This document shows, in pieces, positions 1 through 7,465 of a stretch of 11,581 nt of DNA (the first letter of the stretch is position 1; each line of letters opens with the position of its first letter). The stretch lies in NCBI GenBank assembly GCA_002311915.1, contig DCAF01000025.1, forward strand, positions 1 to 11,581. Direction: 5' to 3'. Source of the stretch: Sulfurovum sp. UBA1140 (GTDB lineage Bacteria > Campylobacterota > Campylobacteria > Campylobacterales > Sulfurovaceae). The translations under genes were made by a program, and so were the position numbers. Under the pieces are notes generated by a model. It did no database searches. It was not told the origin of the DNA and saw only the letters and a list, made by a program, of their open reading frames with translations.

Positions 1-21
1 GAACAACGTGGTGAGACTTGA
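1..21 (+). CDS. Possible C-terminal end of a gene entering from the left edge
   Basis: Reading from base 1, six codons (E-Q-R-G-E-T) run to a TGA stop at 19-21. The stop lies five bases before a strong hairpin at 26-51, which is where a convergent gene facing aspC would be expected to end. Too little is present to recognise a family. Another frame is open across the same bases, so this is only a suggestion from context. Confidence 0.3.
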   Translation, partial: EQRGET

Positions 22-25
22 CAAG

Positions 26-51
26 AAACAAAGAGTTTTCTCTCTTTGTTT
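26..51. terminator. Hairpin terminator, probably bidirectional, after aspC
   Basis: Perfect 10-bp inverted repeat: AAACAAAGAG at 26-35 and CTCTTTGTTT at 42-51, with a six-base loop. Each arm ends in a T-rich stretch when read outward (TTT then C or TAG), so it could act from both sides although the T runs are short. It lies 13 bases past the aspC stop codon and just past the possible plus-strand stop at 19-21. It most likely ends the lipoprotein-speA-cysE-aspC transcript. Confidence 0.65.
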
Positions 52-64
52 TAGAGATAAAGCT

Positions 65-1234
65 CTATTTCTGAGCCTGAATATATCGTTCTATTCGTTT
101 AATACCCTCACGAATGGTTTTTATATCGGTAGCAAACGAGAACCTAATGTAGCCTTCTGCTCCAAATGCGATACCTGGTACAATGGCTACACCCTCTTCG
201 GCTAAAAGTCCTTTAGCAAACGCCATTGAGTCGTTACTTACCTCTTTGATGTTAATAAACAGATAGAAGGCACCATCAGGTTTAACTACTGAAAGACCCT
301 CTACGGCATTTATCAATTCAAGGGCTTTATCACATCGGCTCTCGAATGCCACTCTCATCTCTTCAACCACTTCATCAATTGTACCATCTAACCCCGTTAT
401 TGCTGCGGCTTGGGTAATTGAGTTGATATTTGAGGTACTTTGAGACTGTAGTTTGTTCATAACAGATACAAGCTCTGTGTGTGGTGTTGCCAAATAACCA
501 AATCTCCAACCTGTCATCGCTGCTGATTTACTTAAGCCATTAACCGTAATGGTTCGTTGGAACATATCGTCTGAAATAGAGGCAGTTGCTGTAAATTTAG
601 TACCACCATAAACCAATTTTTCATACATCTCATCACTAATAACCAGTACATCCGTACCTTTTAATACTTCTGCCAATGCTTCGAGTTCTGCTTTACTATA
701 GATAGCACCAGTTGGATTTGACGGAGTGGTCAATACCAATGCTTTTGTTTTGGGAGTAATGGCATCTTTAAGTTGCTTTGGAGTGATTTTAAATCCACAA
801 CTATCATCGGTTTCGATAATTACTGAAACACCACCTGAATATTTTACCACCTCAGGGTAAGTTACCCAATATGGAGCAGGGATAATAACCTCATCACCCT
901 CGTCAATTAATGCTTGAAATAGGTTAAAGAGCGAATGTTTAGCACCATTATTGGTCTGAATCATATTGGTAGCATACTCTAGGTTGTTGTCTCTTTTAAG
1001 CTTACCTGCAACGGCTTTAAGTAGCTCTGGTGTTCCGGGAATGGCTGTATATTTGGTTTTACCCTCGTCTAAAGCTCGTTTTGCTGAATCTTTAACAGCT
1101 ACAGGAGTATCAAAGTCTGGTTCACCAGCAGAGAAAGAGAGAATGTCTTTACCCTCGGCTTTAAGTTCTAATGCCAAAGTAGTAATGGCAATGGTCATAG
1201 AAGAAGAGAGTGTTTGGATTCGTTTTGAAAGCAT
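65..1234 (-). CDS. aspC: Class I aminotransferase, aspartate aminotransferase type
   Basis: A 389-residue PLP-dependent aminotransferase of fold type I, the usual length for the bacterial aspartate aminotransferase (Ib/AspB) family. It moves the amino group between aspartate and 2-oxoglutarate in the cytoplasm; some family members also act on prephenate or aromatic acids, which the sequence cannot settle. Visible landmarks are SAGEPDFDTP near 35-44, the SNPTG cofactor motif at 172-176, D201 with Y204 (pyridine ring contacts), the Schiff-base lysine K236 in NGLSKSAAMTGWR, R244 for the cofactor phosphate, and R364 for the substrate carboxylate. The ATG at 1234 has an AAGG element about eight bases upstream. 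It is the last gene of the minus-strand group, 42 bases after cysE, and a TATAAT box in that gap could give it separate expression. The symbol aspB would be equally valid. Confidence 0.93.
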   Translation of the reverse strand: MLSKRIQTLSSSMTIAITTLALELKAEGKDILSFSAGEPDFDTPVAVKDSAKRALDEGKTKYTAIPGTPELLKAVAGKLKRDNNLEYATNMIQTNNGAKHSLFNLFQALIDEGDEVIIPAPYWVTYPEVVKYSGGVSVIIETDDSCGFKITPKQLKDAITPKTKALVLTTPSNPTGAIYSKAELEALAEVLKGTDVLVISDEMYEKLVYGGTKFTATASISDDMFQRTITVNGLSKSAAMTGWRFGYLATPHTELVSVMNKLQSQSTSNINSITQAAAITGLDGTIDEVVEEMRVAFESRCDKALELINAVEGLSVVKPDGAFYLFINIKEVSNDSMAFAKGLLAEEGVAIVPGIAFGAEGYIRFSFATDIKTIREGIKRIERYIQAQK

Positions 1235-1268
1235 TGTTTCGCCTTTTTTTATACTAAAAAATTTTGAA

Positions 1269-1274
1269 ATTATA
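1269..1274 (-). promoter_or_regulatory. Candidate -10 box of a promoter for aspC
   Basis: On the minus strand the gap between cysE and aspC contains TGTATAAT, a consensus -10 hexamer at 1274-1269. The predicted start of transcription is near 1262, about 28 bases before the aspC ATG. No clear -35 box is present; many Campylobacterota promoters lack one. In AT-rich DNA such a match can be chance, so readthrough from cysE remains the simpler source of aspC mRNA. Confidence 0.4.
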
Positions 1275-1276
1275 CA

Positions 1277-1975
1277 TTACATCGACTTAATAAAAGTCGA
1301 ATAGATTTCAGTTAATTCGTGATCCTCTTTCTCCATGAGTTGAATGTTCCCTGTTTTTACAGTCTCTTCTAAAACAGCAATACGTTTAATAAGGTATTGA
1401 AATATCTCTTTATTAACATCGGGGAGCATATCATGCCGAAGTTTTCTGCTTTCGGTATCACATCTGACTACCCGTGCAGGGATACCCACAGCCGTAGAGT
1501 GGGGGGGAACATCGGTTAACACCACTGAGTTTGCACCTACTCTTGAATTCTCTCCAAGCGTGATATTTCCTAAAACTTTGGCTCCTGCCCCCACAACTAC
1601 ATTGTTTTCGACCGTTGGGTGTCTTTTGCCATGAGAAAGACTTACCCCACCAAGGGTTACTTGCTGATAAATTAGTACATCATTACCAATAATGGTTGTC
1701 TCTCCAATAACCACACCTACACCATGGTCTATAAAAACGCGACGACCAATAACGGCTGCTGGGTGAATGTCTATCGTGGTTAAAAATTGTCCTAACCCCG
1801 AGATAAATCGAGGCAAAAATCGTAATCCCTTTTTATATAAAGCATGTGCTATTCGATAAAAAAACATTGCCCATAGTCCTGGATAGTTAAAAAACAGCTC
1901 AAAAGTTGAGTGCAGGGCAGGGTCATTACGTTTTACGTTTAAAAAATCTTCTTTGATGGTACTAAAGAGTGTCAA
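1277..1975 (-). CDS. cysE: Serine O-acetyltransferase
   Basis: Makes O-acetyl-L-serine from serine and acetyl-CoA, the first step of cysteine synthesis; cytoplasmic, usually a trimer or hexamer. The C-terminal half is a left-handed beta helix of hexapeptide repeats. The catalytic pair is in the DHGVGVVIGET segment (D83-H84 from the start chosen here), and a second active-site histidine is in GKRHPTV (H119). The IYQQVTLGG segment between them is also typical. A longer reading from an ATG at 2026 would add 17 residues that merely lie over the end of speA. I prefer the TTG at 1975, giving 232 residues, because GAGGA sits eight bases upstream and the protein then begins close to LFSTIKEDF, as in short epsilonproteobacterial CysE. 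With that start cysE overlaps the speA stop by 14 bases, implying translational coupling. A roughly 50-residue tail after the acetyltransferase core is helical and probably species-specific. Confidence 0.9.
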   Translation of the reverse strand: MTLFSTIKEDFLNVKRNDPALHSTFELFFNYPGLWAMFFYRIAHALYKKGLRFLPRFISGLGQFLTTIDIHPAAVIGRRVFIDHGVGVVIGETTIIGNDVLIYQQVTLGGVSLSHGKRHPTVENNVVVGAGAKVLGNITLGENSRVGANSVVLTDVPPHSTAVGIPARVVRCDTESRKLRHDMLPDVNKEIFQYLIKRIAVLEETVKTGNIQLMEKEDHELTEIYSTFIKSM

Positions 1976-3872
1976 AGTTTGAATCCTCGTTGTTGGCTTG
2001 TATCGTCTTAAGATAGCTATTTTCACTTAAATAGAGGTAAATTTTACCCAATAGTTCATCTTTTTGTGCTTGATTAATTAGTTTGGAACTTTGGAGTTGT
2101 CTCTTAAGCTTTTTATCTATTGCATCGGTATTATAATCAATATCATCTAAAACATCCATAATATTTTGAGAGACAATAATCTTGTTTAGTCTATAGTCAC
2201 CTTGTTCATCAAACTCAATGGACACCTCGGTAGGGTGGGTAAAAAGATTGTGCTTCATACCCAACACCTCTTGATAGGCTCCTGTTAGAAAAAAGGCTAA
2301 AAAGTATTCATCTTTGTTTATATCAATATCGTGAAGATAGAGGGGTAAATCAGGATTAAAATCTATCTCTCCATCGCTATCACACGTAATGTCCCAAATG
2401 GTTGCAGGATTGGTGGGTTTAATATCTAGCTTATCAATGGGCAGAATAGGAAAGTGCTGTTTTAGACCCCAAAAATCAGGAAGTGATTGAAAAGCAGAAA
2501 AATTCACAAGGTATCGCTCTTGTATTTGGCTCTGGAGCATCTTTAGCTCATCGGTTCCCTCATCTTTTAGTAAAAGTATAGATTTTTTAATAATAAGATT
2601 TACCAAAATTTCAGTATTGGAACGGTCTTCTAAATCAATATAGCCCAAATCAAATAGGGTTAAAAGGCTCTCCATATGGTCAAGGCTATCGTGTAGATAC
2701 TCCCGTGCATTACTACGCTTTAATGAACACCACAAATCATAAAGCTCTGTAACAAGTGGGGGGTTGATTGTTTTAAGTCGCAAACTCTTCTCGTGATACT
2801 CTTGTGAAAAGAGTTCTAATACAGGGGCAATCAAAACTGCATGGCTTGATGCAATAAAACGACCTGACTCAGTAAATATATCAGGTTCTTCTATTTTTTT
2901 ACTCTTGGAAATCTCTTTCATCAAGTAAACGACATCATTTGCAAACTCTCTAAGCGAGTAGTTTATCTCTTTGGCATGTTTGTGTTGACTGTACTCAACA
3001 GCCAAACCCCCACCAATATTAATCGCACCGAGTGCAAAGGCTCCTCGATTTTTTAGGTCAGCATAGATATTTCCTGCTTCACGCAGGGCTTTTTTAAGGG
3101 GGGCTATATTACTCATTTGTGAACCAATATGAAAGTGAATCATCCACAACTTATCCAATAAGTTATGAGTTTTAAGCAGTTCATAGGCATCAAGCAGTTC
3201 TGTTGAAGTCAATCCAAACTTAGAGCTATATCCACCACTCTTTGCCCACATTCCTACCCCCATACTGTGTAGTCGTATACGAAAACCTATTTTAGGAATT
3301 ATAGGGTGTTCCCGTTCTGCATTGAACTCTTTGTTCACTAAAATAATGGTCTGTAACTCTCCAACCCCTTCAATAGTAATGGTAAGATTGTGTCCCATAT
3401 TTACTGCAATAAAACATAGCCCTATCATCTCTTTGTCTTTAAATCCATTAACGGTAATGGGGGCTCCTAAAGGGGTATGGCTCATTGCAAGTATCAGTTC
3501 AGCTTTGCTTCCTGCTTCTAATCCGTAGTTATAAGCTTTTGATACATCCATTAGTGCATTAATAAAATTGGGATATTGATTGACTTTTAGGGGAAAAACA
3601 GCTTGAAAATTTCCTTGATAATTAAACTCCTCTTTGGCTCTTTCAAATTCACCATAGAGTGTAGAGATCTGTTTTTTAATAAGATGAGGAAAACGCAACA
3701 GCAGAGGACCTTTGTAGCCTCTGCTTCGTACCGATTGGGTTATCTCTAAAAGAGAGGGTTGCTTTTTATAATTAAGATTAATGGTACTCCCTTTAATTAA
3801 AAAGTTATCTTCGCCCCATATATCAATACCATAATCTAAACTATTTACAATTTTCAACACAAATCTTCTCAT
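1962..3872 (-). CDS. speA: Biosynthetic arginine decarboxylase
   Basis: Decarboxylates arginine to agmatine, the entry to putrescine and spermidine in bacteria without ornithine decarboxylase. It is a large PLP enzyme of the alanine-racemase fold; about 636 residues is normal for SpeA. Seen from the ATG at 3872: cofactor lysine K96 in VFPLKVNQYPN, HFHIGSQ at 246-252, the glycine-rich phosphate loop GGGLAVEY near 287, ESGR near 335, and the substrate-binding catalytic cysteine C497 in TCDSDGEIDF. Starts are uncertain: an open ATG at 3911 lies deep in the preceding gene, while GTG at 3860 and TTG at 3857 are also possible, the last having AGAAGA six bases upstream. Homologous SpeA proteins begin shortly before the YGI.IW segment, so 3872-3857 is the likely zone. 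It overlaps both the upstream lipoprotein gene and cysE, as in a tight operon. Confidence 0.93.
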   Translation of the reverse strand: MRRFVLKIVNSLDYGIDIWGEDNFLIKGSTINLNYKKQPSLLEITQSVRSRGYKGPLLLRFPHLIKKQISTLYGEFERAKEEFNYQGNFQAVFPLKVNQYPNFINALMDVSKAYNYGLEAGSKAELILAMSHTPLGAPITVNGFKDKEMIGLCFIAVNMGHNLTITIEGVGELQTIILVNKEFNAEREHPIIPKIGFRIRLHSMGVGMWAKSGGYSSKFGLTSTELLDAYELLKTHNLLDKLWMIHFHIGSQMSNIAPLKKALREAGNIYADLKNRGAFALGAINIGGGLAVEYSQHKHAKEINYSLREFANDVVYLMKEISKSKKIEEPDIFTESGRFIASSHAVLIAPVLELFSQEYHEKSLRLKTINPPLVTELYDLWCSLKRSNAREYLHDSLDHMESLLTLFDLGYIDLEDRSNTEILVNLIIKKSILLLKDEGTDELKMLQSQIQERYLVNFSAFQSLPDFWGLKQHFPILPIDKLDIKPTNPATIWDITCDSDGEIDFNPDLPLYLHDIDINKDEYFLAFFLTGAYQEVLGMKHNLFTHPTEVSIEFDEQGDYRLNKIIVSQNIMDVLDDIDYNTDAIDKKLKRQLQSSKLINQAQKDELLGKIYLYLSENSYLKTIQANNEDSNFDTL

Positions 3873-4437
3873 AATCAAGTTTGCCACCACACGAGACAAA
3901 ACAGTTATCATACCCTTTTACACAGTTACATTTTCGGCTACAGTTCTCTTGAAATTTCTCTATCTGAGTTGAAAGGGTAGGTTTATAGGGTCTTGATGGC
4001 TCTTCGGGCTTCGAGCTATACATGCTACTTAGGTCATCATCAAGCTCATTGGCTTTATTACACGCATAGTTGTCTCTTCGGTCTTTACATCGTGCATCAA
4101 AGTGACTGTAGTCATCTTTTAATCTATCTTGACGCAGTTGCCATCTGTCCATCTCTGAACTGTATCGGTTTATATCACGCTCATAACCGTTCATATTTCT
4201 GTCATATTCATTAAGCATTGAATTCATATTTTGTTTGGCATTGCTTTCTGCTTTACTTAAGCACTGATTATAGTGCTGATCACAACGTTCTTGACACCCC
4301 TGTCGGTTCTGTTCACATTTACTTAAACAGATTTTTCCTGTAGAGCTTATGGGTTGTGTATAGTGTGTTTTAATCTCATATCTTGGTGAACAAGCAGTGA
4401 TAAATAGTAGCGTTGCTATTAATAGTATCATTCTCAT
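3841..4437 (-). CDS. Small cysteine-rich outer lipoprotein of unknown function
   Basis: I do not recognise a family. From the chosen start the protein has 198 residues: a short signal peptide and a lipobox (FITAC) with the lipidated cysteine at position 16. The mature part has 14 further cysteines in two clusters separated by a charged, glutamine- and asparagine-rich helix-like middle (roughly residues 65-150). The first cluster follows C-x3-C-x6-C-x3-C-x6-C; the last 35 residues follow C-x3-C-x-C-x6-C-x3-C-x9-C-x3-C. Such spacing suggests disulfide-linked helices or metal binding outside the cytoplasm. ATGs occur at 4443, 4437 and 4431; GAAGGA directly touches the first but lies six bases before the second, so 4437 is preferred. 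It is the first gene of the operon with speA and overlaps the speA start. A perfect extended -10 lies upstream. Function is open. Confidence 0.8.
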   Translation of the reverse strand: MRMILLIATLLFITACSPRYEIKTHYTQPISSTGKICLSKCEQNRQGCQERCDQHYNQCLSKAESNAKQNMNSMLNEYDRNMNGYERDINRYSSEMDRWQLRQDRLKDDYSHFDARCKDRRDNYACNKANELDDDLSSMYSSKPEEPSRPYKPTLSTQIEKFQENCSRKCNCVKGYDNCFVSCGGKLDYEKICVENCK

Positions 4438-4471
4438 GTGCATTCCTTCATAAGTTGAATTGGGATTAAAA

Positions 4472-4480
4472 ATTATATCA
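4472..4480 (-). promoter_or_regulatory. Extended -10 promoter for the lipoprotein-speA-cysE operon
   Basis: Read on the minus strand this is TGATATAAT, a perfect TGn-TATAAT extended -10 element. Transcription would begin near 4465, about 28 bases before the lipoprotein ATG at 4437. No -35 consensus is seen, but its -35 region falls inside the inverted repeat at 4485-4507. Confidence 0.6.
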
Positions 4481-4484
4481 CTAA

Positions 4485-4507
4485 AACTTAAATTATTCTT
4501 TTAAGTT
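4485..4507. promoter_or_regulatory. Inverted repeat between divergent promoters, candidate operator
   Basis: Perfect 8-bp arms AACTTAAA (4485-4492) and TTTAAGTT (4500-4507) with a seven-base spacer. The centre at 4496 lies almost midway between the two divergent -10 boxes (4472-4477 and 4520-4525) and so covers both -35 regions. That is the position from which one bound dimer could control both directions. Base composition makes chance palindromes common here, and no regulator gene is adjacent. Confidence 0.4.
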
Positions 4508-4516
4508 AAGGGCTTA

Positions 4517-4525
4517 TGATATAAT
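4517..4525 (+). promoter_or_regulatory. Extended -10 promoter for the amidase gene
   Basis: TGATATAAT again gives a perfect TGn-TATAAT extended -10. The start of transcription would be near 4532, leaving a leader of about 24 bases that contains the GAGGGAG ribosome binding site at 4543-4549 and then the proposed ATT start codon. Confidence 0.65.
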
Positions 4526-4555
4526 GATTCATAAAATAGAGCGAGGGAGCGTAAT

Positions 4556-5653
4556 ATTTTCAGTAAAAAACTGAGGTTACTACTTTTTTTAGTAATCATT
4601 ATGACCCACCAAACTTTTGCACAGAGTGGCAACTTTCTTAGAAAGAGTGAACTACACCAAAACCGATTAGAATTGACCTTTAAATATCGTATTGATGAGG
4701 TAAACAACTTTATTATCCCTAGTCGTTTAGGCGTTACTAAATATGTATATGACATTAAAAATGGTGTTCTGCCTAAAGGCATTAATTTTAAGCGTCATCA
4801 ACACCCCCAAGTTAAAGCATTTAGAGTTGGACAAAATCGTACCGATATATTAAGGGTAGTAATAGAGTCAACTCAGCAAAATCAACAAAAATATACGATT
4901 GTTGATAATCGGCTCATTATACCTCTTCCTTTAGGAAAAGTGCTACGTTTTCGTTCCAAAAATAGAAAAGCACTAAATAGAGGGTACAACAAGAAAAAAA
5001 TAGTTATAGATGCAGGACATGGAGGAAGAGACAACGGAGCCTCTTTTAATGGTATAAAAGAAAAAAACATCACCCTTATTATTGCAAAAAAGCTAAAAGC
5101 AGAGCTTCAAAAAAAGGGTTACAGGGTCTACATGACACGTCAAAAAGATAAATACATTGCTTTGGAACGTCGTACTGAATATGCCAATAAAATAGGTGCT
5201 GATATGTTTATCTCACTTCATGCCAATGCAGCCCCTAGTAAAAAACGGGCTTCTAAATTTAAAGGTATTGAGATTTTTTATCTTTCACTTGCTGGAACCA
5301 ATCGTGTTAAAAATGGTCGAATAATCTTTAAAGGTAAAAGCCTCTACTCAAAAAAAGATTGTAAAGTTATGATTAGTTCAAAAAAAATTAAAAAATCCCG
5401 AAAACTTGCATGGATTGTACGAAAGTATATGCTTAGGAATTTGAAACGTAAATATAGAAATGTTGAAGATAATGGAGTTAGAAAATCTGATTTTTGGGTG
5501 CTATTGGGTACAAAAATGCCCTCAATATTGGTAGAGACAGGTTACTTAACCGATAAGCTAGAGGGTAAAAGATTGATGAATGGTTATTATCAAAACCTTA
5601 TAGTTAAAGGAATTTCAGAGGGAGTCTTGAATTATTTTAGAAAAAGATATTAG
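4556..5653 (+). CDS. amiC: Secreted N-acetylmuramoyl-L-alanine amidase with AMIN domain
   Basis: Cleaves the amide bond between N-acetylmuramic acid and L-alanine in peptidoglycan, separating daughter cells; exported to the periplasm. With the start proposed here there are 365 residues: a Sec signal peptide (positive KKLR, hydrophobic LLLFLVII, cleavage after TFA near residue 22), an AMIN targeting domain at about 25-125, a basic linker, and an Amidase_3 zinc catalytic domain from about 145. Zinc and catalytic residues are visible: H155 in IDAGHGGRDNGA, E169 in IKEKNITL, H222 in SLHANA, and E327 in LVETGYLTD. The first ATG, at 4601, would cut the signal peptide in half and lacks a ribosome binding site. 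ATT at 4556 has GAGGGAG six bases upstream and yields a complete signal peptide; the frame is closed by a stop at 4532. The domain is unusually lysine-rich. The symbol is by family resemblance. Confidence 0.9.
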   Translation: MFSKKLRLLLFLVIIMTHQTFAQSGNFLRKSELHQNRLELTFKYRIDEVNNFIIPSRLGVTKYVYDIKNGVLPKGINFKRHQHPQVKAFRVGQNRTDILRVVIESTQQNQQKYTIVDNRLIIPLPLGKVLRFRSKNRKALNRGYNKKKIVIDAGHGGRDNGASFNGIKEKNITLIIAKKLKAELQKKGYRVYMTRQKDKYIALERRTEYANKIGADMFISLHANAAPSKKRASKFKGIEIFYLSLAGTNRVKNGRIIFKGKSLYSKKDCKVMISSKKIKKSRKLAWIVRKYMLRNLKRKYRNVEDNGVRKSDFWVLLGTKMPSILVETGYLTDKLEGKRLMNGYYQNLIVKGISEGVLNYFRKRY

Positions 5654-5681
5654 TATTTTTTTAATACTCGCTGAACCACTC

Positions 5682-5709
5682 TTGCATCAAAACATCATTA
5701 TGCTAAAAT
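5682..5709 (+). promoter_or_regulatory. Promoter for the ABC-F gene
   Basis: TTGCAT at 5682-5687, a 16-base spacer, then TAAAAT at 5704-5709 preceded by TGC, giving an extended -10. Transcription would begin near 5716, 27 bases before the GTG start. A weak six-bp AT hairpin (AGTATT/AATACT, 5652-5668) overlaps the amidase stop codon just upstream and might partly separate the two transcripts. Confidence 0.55.
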
Positions 5710-5742
5710 GCCAAAATTATTACCTACAGCAAGGAACAAGCA

Positions 5743-7338
5743 GTGTTAAGCACAGTCAACATAGTACAACGATACGGAAAGAGGGTTCTTTTTGATAAAA
5801 TAAGCATCACATTAGATGGTGGAAAAAGATACGGACTTATTGGAGCCAACGGAGCAGGAAAGTCAACTTTTTTAAAGATACTCTCGGGTGAGATAGAGCA
5901 GACCGATGGAGATGTTCAGATACAACCAGGACTTAAGATGGGTGTTTTAAGTCAAAATCAGTATGCCTTCGAGGATTATACTTTAACCGATGCCGTTTTG
6001 TATGGAAACAAAAAACTCTTTGATGCACAAAAAGAGAAAGAGCATTTGTATATGACAGGTGACTTTGAAGATGATGCAGTGAATGACCGTCTTGGAGAGC
6101 TTGAGATGATTTGTGCCGATGAAGACCCAACCTATGAATCAGATGTTAAAATTGAAAAACTTCTTGAGGCACTTGGATTTCCTGCAACTCAACATGGTGA
6201 GTTGATGTCTTCGATTACGGGCGGTGATAAATTTAAAATTTTATTGGCACAGGTACTTTTCTTAAAACCTGATATTTTGCTTTTAGATGAGCCTACGAAC
6301 AACTTGGATATTGAGACCATTGCATGGTTAGAGCGTGAATTAAAGCGTCATAATGGAACGATGGTGGTTATTTCACACGATAGACACTTTTTGAACAATG
6401 TAGTAACCCACATTCTTGATCTTGATTTTGCTAATATTCGTGAGTTTACAGGAACTTATGATGATTGGTACATCGCTGCAAACTTAATTGCCAAACAGAT
6501 AGCCACCGACCATGCTAAAGGGATGAAAGAGAAAGAGGAGTTAGAGAAGTTTATTACACGGTTCTCTGCCAATGCTTCTAAAGCCAAACAGGCGACCTCT
6601 CGTCAGAAAAAATTGGACAAATTGGATGTTTCCGAGATTCAACTCTCGTCAAGAAGAGAGCCCTCTATTATGTTTAAACCTCATCGAGATATTGGTAATG
6701 AGTTGGTAGAGATTTTGAATCTATCAAAAAGTTATGGTGGAGTTGAAGTTTTTTCTGACATCTCATTTAAAGTAGAGAAGGGTGATAAAATTGCCTTGAT
6801 TGGTGGAAATGGTGTGGGTAAATCGACTCTTTTAAATATTTTAATGGAACAGACCAAACAAGATGGAGGAACCTTTAACTGGGGGCAGACCATTACGACC
6901 TCTTATTTTCCTCAAAATACTACCGACTTGGTAGTAGGAAATGAAAAACTCTATGAATGGCTACAGGGGCATGACCCTAAATGGCACATTGATGAGCTTA
7001 GAAAATGTTTGGGGCGTATGCTCTTTTCAGGAGAAGAGCAGGGTAAGAATGTAGACAGCTGTTCAGGTGGAGAGAAGCATCGAATTATGCTCTCTAAGAT
7101 GATGATGGACTCTGCAAACTTTTTAGTTTTAGATGAGCCAAACAACCACCTAGACCTTGAGGCGATTGTTGCATTGGGTGAAGCATTGCACAGCTATCAA
7201 GGTGGAGTAATCTGTGTCTCACACGATAGAGAGTTGATTGATGCCTTTGCCAATCGTATTATTAAATTAAATTCTGATGGAACATTAATTGATTTTGAAG
7301 GGGATTATGAAGCATTTATTGTTGAACATGGTAGTTGA
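5743..7338 (+). CDS. ybiT: ABC-F family ATPase, YbiT type
   Basis: A 531-residue protein with two ABC ATPase domains and no membrane segments. ABC-F proteins bind the ribosomal E site and help translation through difficult stages. First domain: Walker A GANGAGKST (34-42), Walker B and catalytic glutamate in LLLDEPTNNLD (D182-E183). Second domain: Walker A GGNGVGKST (354-362), signature CSGGEKHR (440-447), LVLDEPNNHLD (D464-E465). The linker between them (about 235-310) contains FSANASKAKQATSR, as in YbiT of E. coli, whose length (530) matches. The first domain's signature is degenerate (SSITGGDKF, 156-164), also as in that subfamily, while the second domain reads DEPNNHLD where DEPTNHLD is usual. 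The start is GTG with AAGGAA upstream. Nothing points to an antibiotic-resistance member; it is probably a housekeeping translation factor. It stands apart from the amidase with its own promoter. Confidence 0.92.
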   Translation: MLSTVNIVQRYGKRVLFDKISITLDGGKRYGLIGANGAGKSTFLKILSGEIEQTDGDVQIQPGLKMGVLSQNQYAFEDYTLTDAVLYGNKKLFDAQKEKEHLYMTGDFEDDAVNDRLGELEMICADEDPTYESDVKIEKLLEALGFPATQHGELMSSITGGDKFKILLAQVLFLKPDILLLDEPTNNLDIETIAWLERELKRHNGTMVVISHDRHFLNNVVTHILDLDFANIREFTGTYDDWYIAANLIAKQIATDHAKGMKEKEELEKFITRFSANASKAKQATSRQKKLDKLDVSEIQLSSRREPSIMFKPHRDIGNELVEILNLSKSYGGVEVFSDISFKVEKGDKIALIGGNGVGKSTLLNILMEQTKQDGGTFNWGQTITTSYFPQNTTDLVVGNEKLYEWLQGHDPKWHIDELRKCLGRMLFSGEEQGKNVDSCSGGEKHRIMLSKMMMDSANFLVLDEPNNHLDLEAIVALGEALHSYQGGVICVSHDRELIDAFANRIIKLNSDGTLIDFEGDYEAFIVEHGS

Positions 7339-7354
7339 TTAGCGTTAGTAAAAA

Positions 7355-7372
7355 AACAAATATTTATTTGTT
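7355..7372. terminator. Weak AT-rich palindrome after the ABC-F gene
   Basis: AACAAATA (7355-7362) and TATTTGTT (7365-7372) are perfect 8-bp arms separated by two bases, 17 bases after the ABC-F stop. The stem is nearly all A-T and only a short T run follows, so it is a poor intrinsic terminator, but nothing else in this 127-base gap looks like one. Confidence 0.3.
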
Positions 7373-7380
7373 GTCATTAG

Positions 7381-7461
7381 CCCTATTTATATATTTAATA
7401 TGTTATATTATAAAATCTTTAACACTAAACAATAAAGTGTTATTTTCAATTATAAATAGGG
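7381..7461 (+). promoter_or_regulatory. Long-range inverted repeat covering the ribosome binding site of the LysM gene
   Basis: CCCTATTTATA (7381-7391) and TATAAATAGGG (7451-7461) are perfect 11-bp complements 59 bases apart. The right arm includes most of the AGGGGG ribosome binding site at 7458-7463. A second, nested pair, TAACACT (7420-7426) and AGTGTTA (7436-7442), lies between them. In an mRNA that includes both arms the ribosome site would be buried. However, a possible -10 (TATAAA at 7409-7414) would start transcription after the left arm, leaving only the nested hairpin. Whether this is RNA structure or a DNA site is not decided by the sequence. Confidence 0.35.
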
Positions 7462-7465
7462 GGCA

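Noticed and set aside
8..205. Plus-strand 65-residue frame over the end of aspC
   Set aside because: It runs through the terminator and antisense to aspC, whose frame is strongly supported by family motifs.
1976..2026. Upstream ATG start for cysE
   Set aside because: The added 17 residues come from the overlapping end of speA, while TTG at 1975 has a well-placed GAGGA.
5743..7338. ABC-F gene as an antibiotic-resistance factor or a damaged ATPase because of its degenerate first signature
   Set aside because: Length, linker and the weak first signature all match the housekeeping YbiT subfamily; both Walker motifs and catalytic glutamates are intact.
7339..7465. Small RNA or riboswitch in the gap before the LysM gene
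   Set aside because: The stems are AT-rich, no known aptamer pattern is recognisable, and no typical terminator or anti-terminator pair is present; kept only as an inverted repeat.
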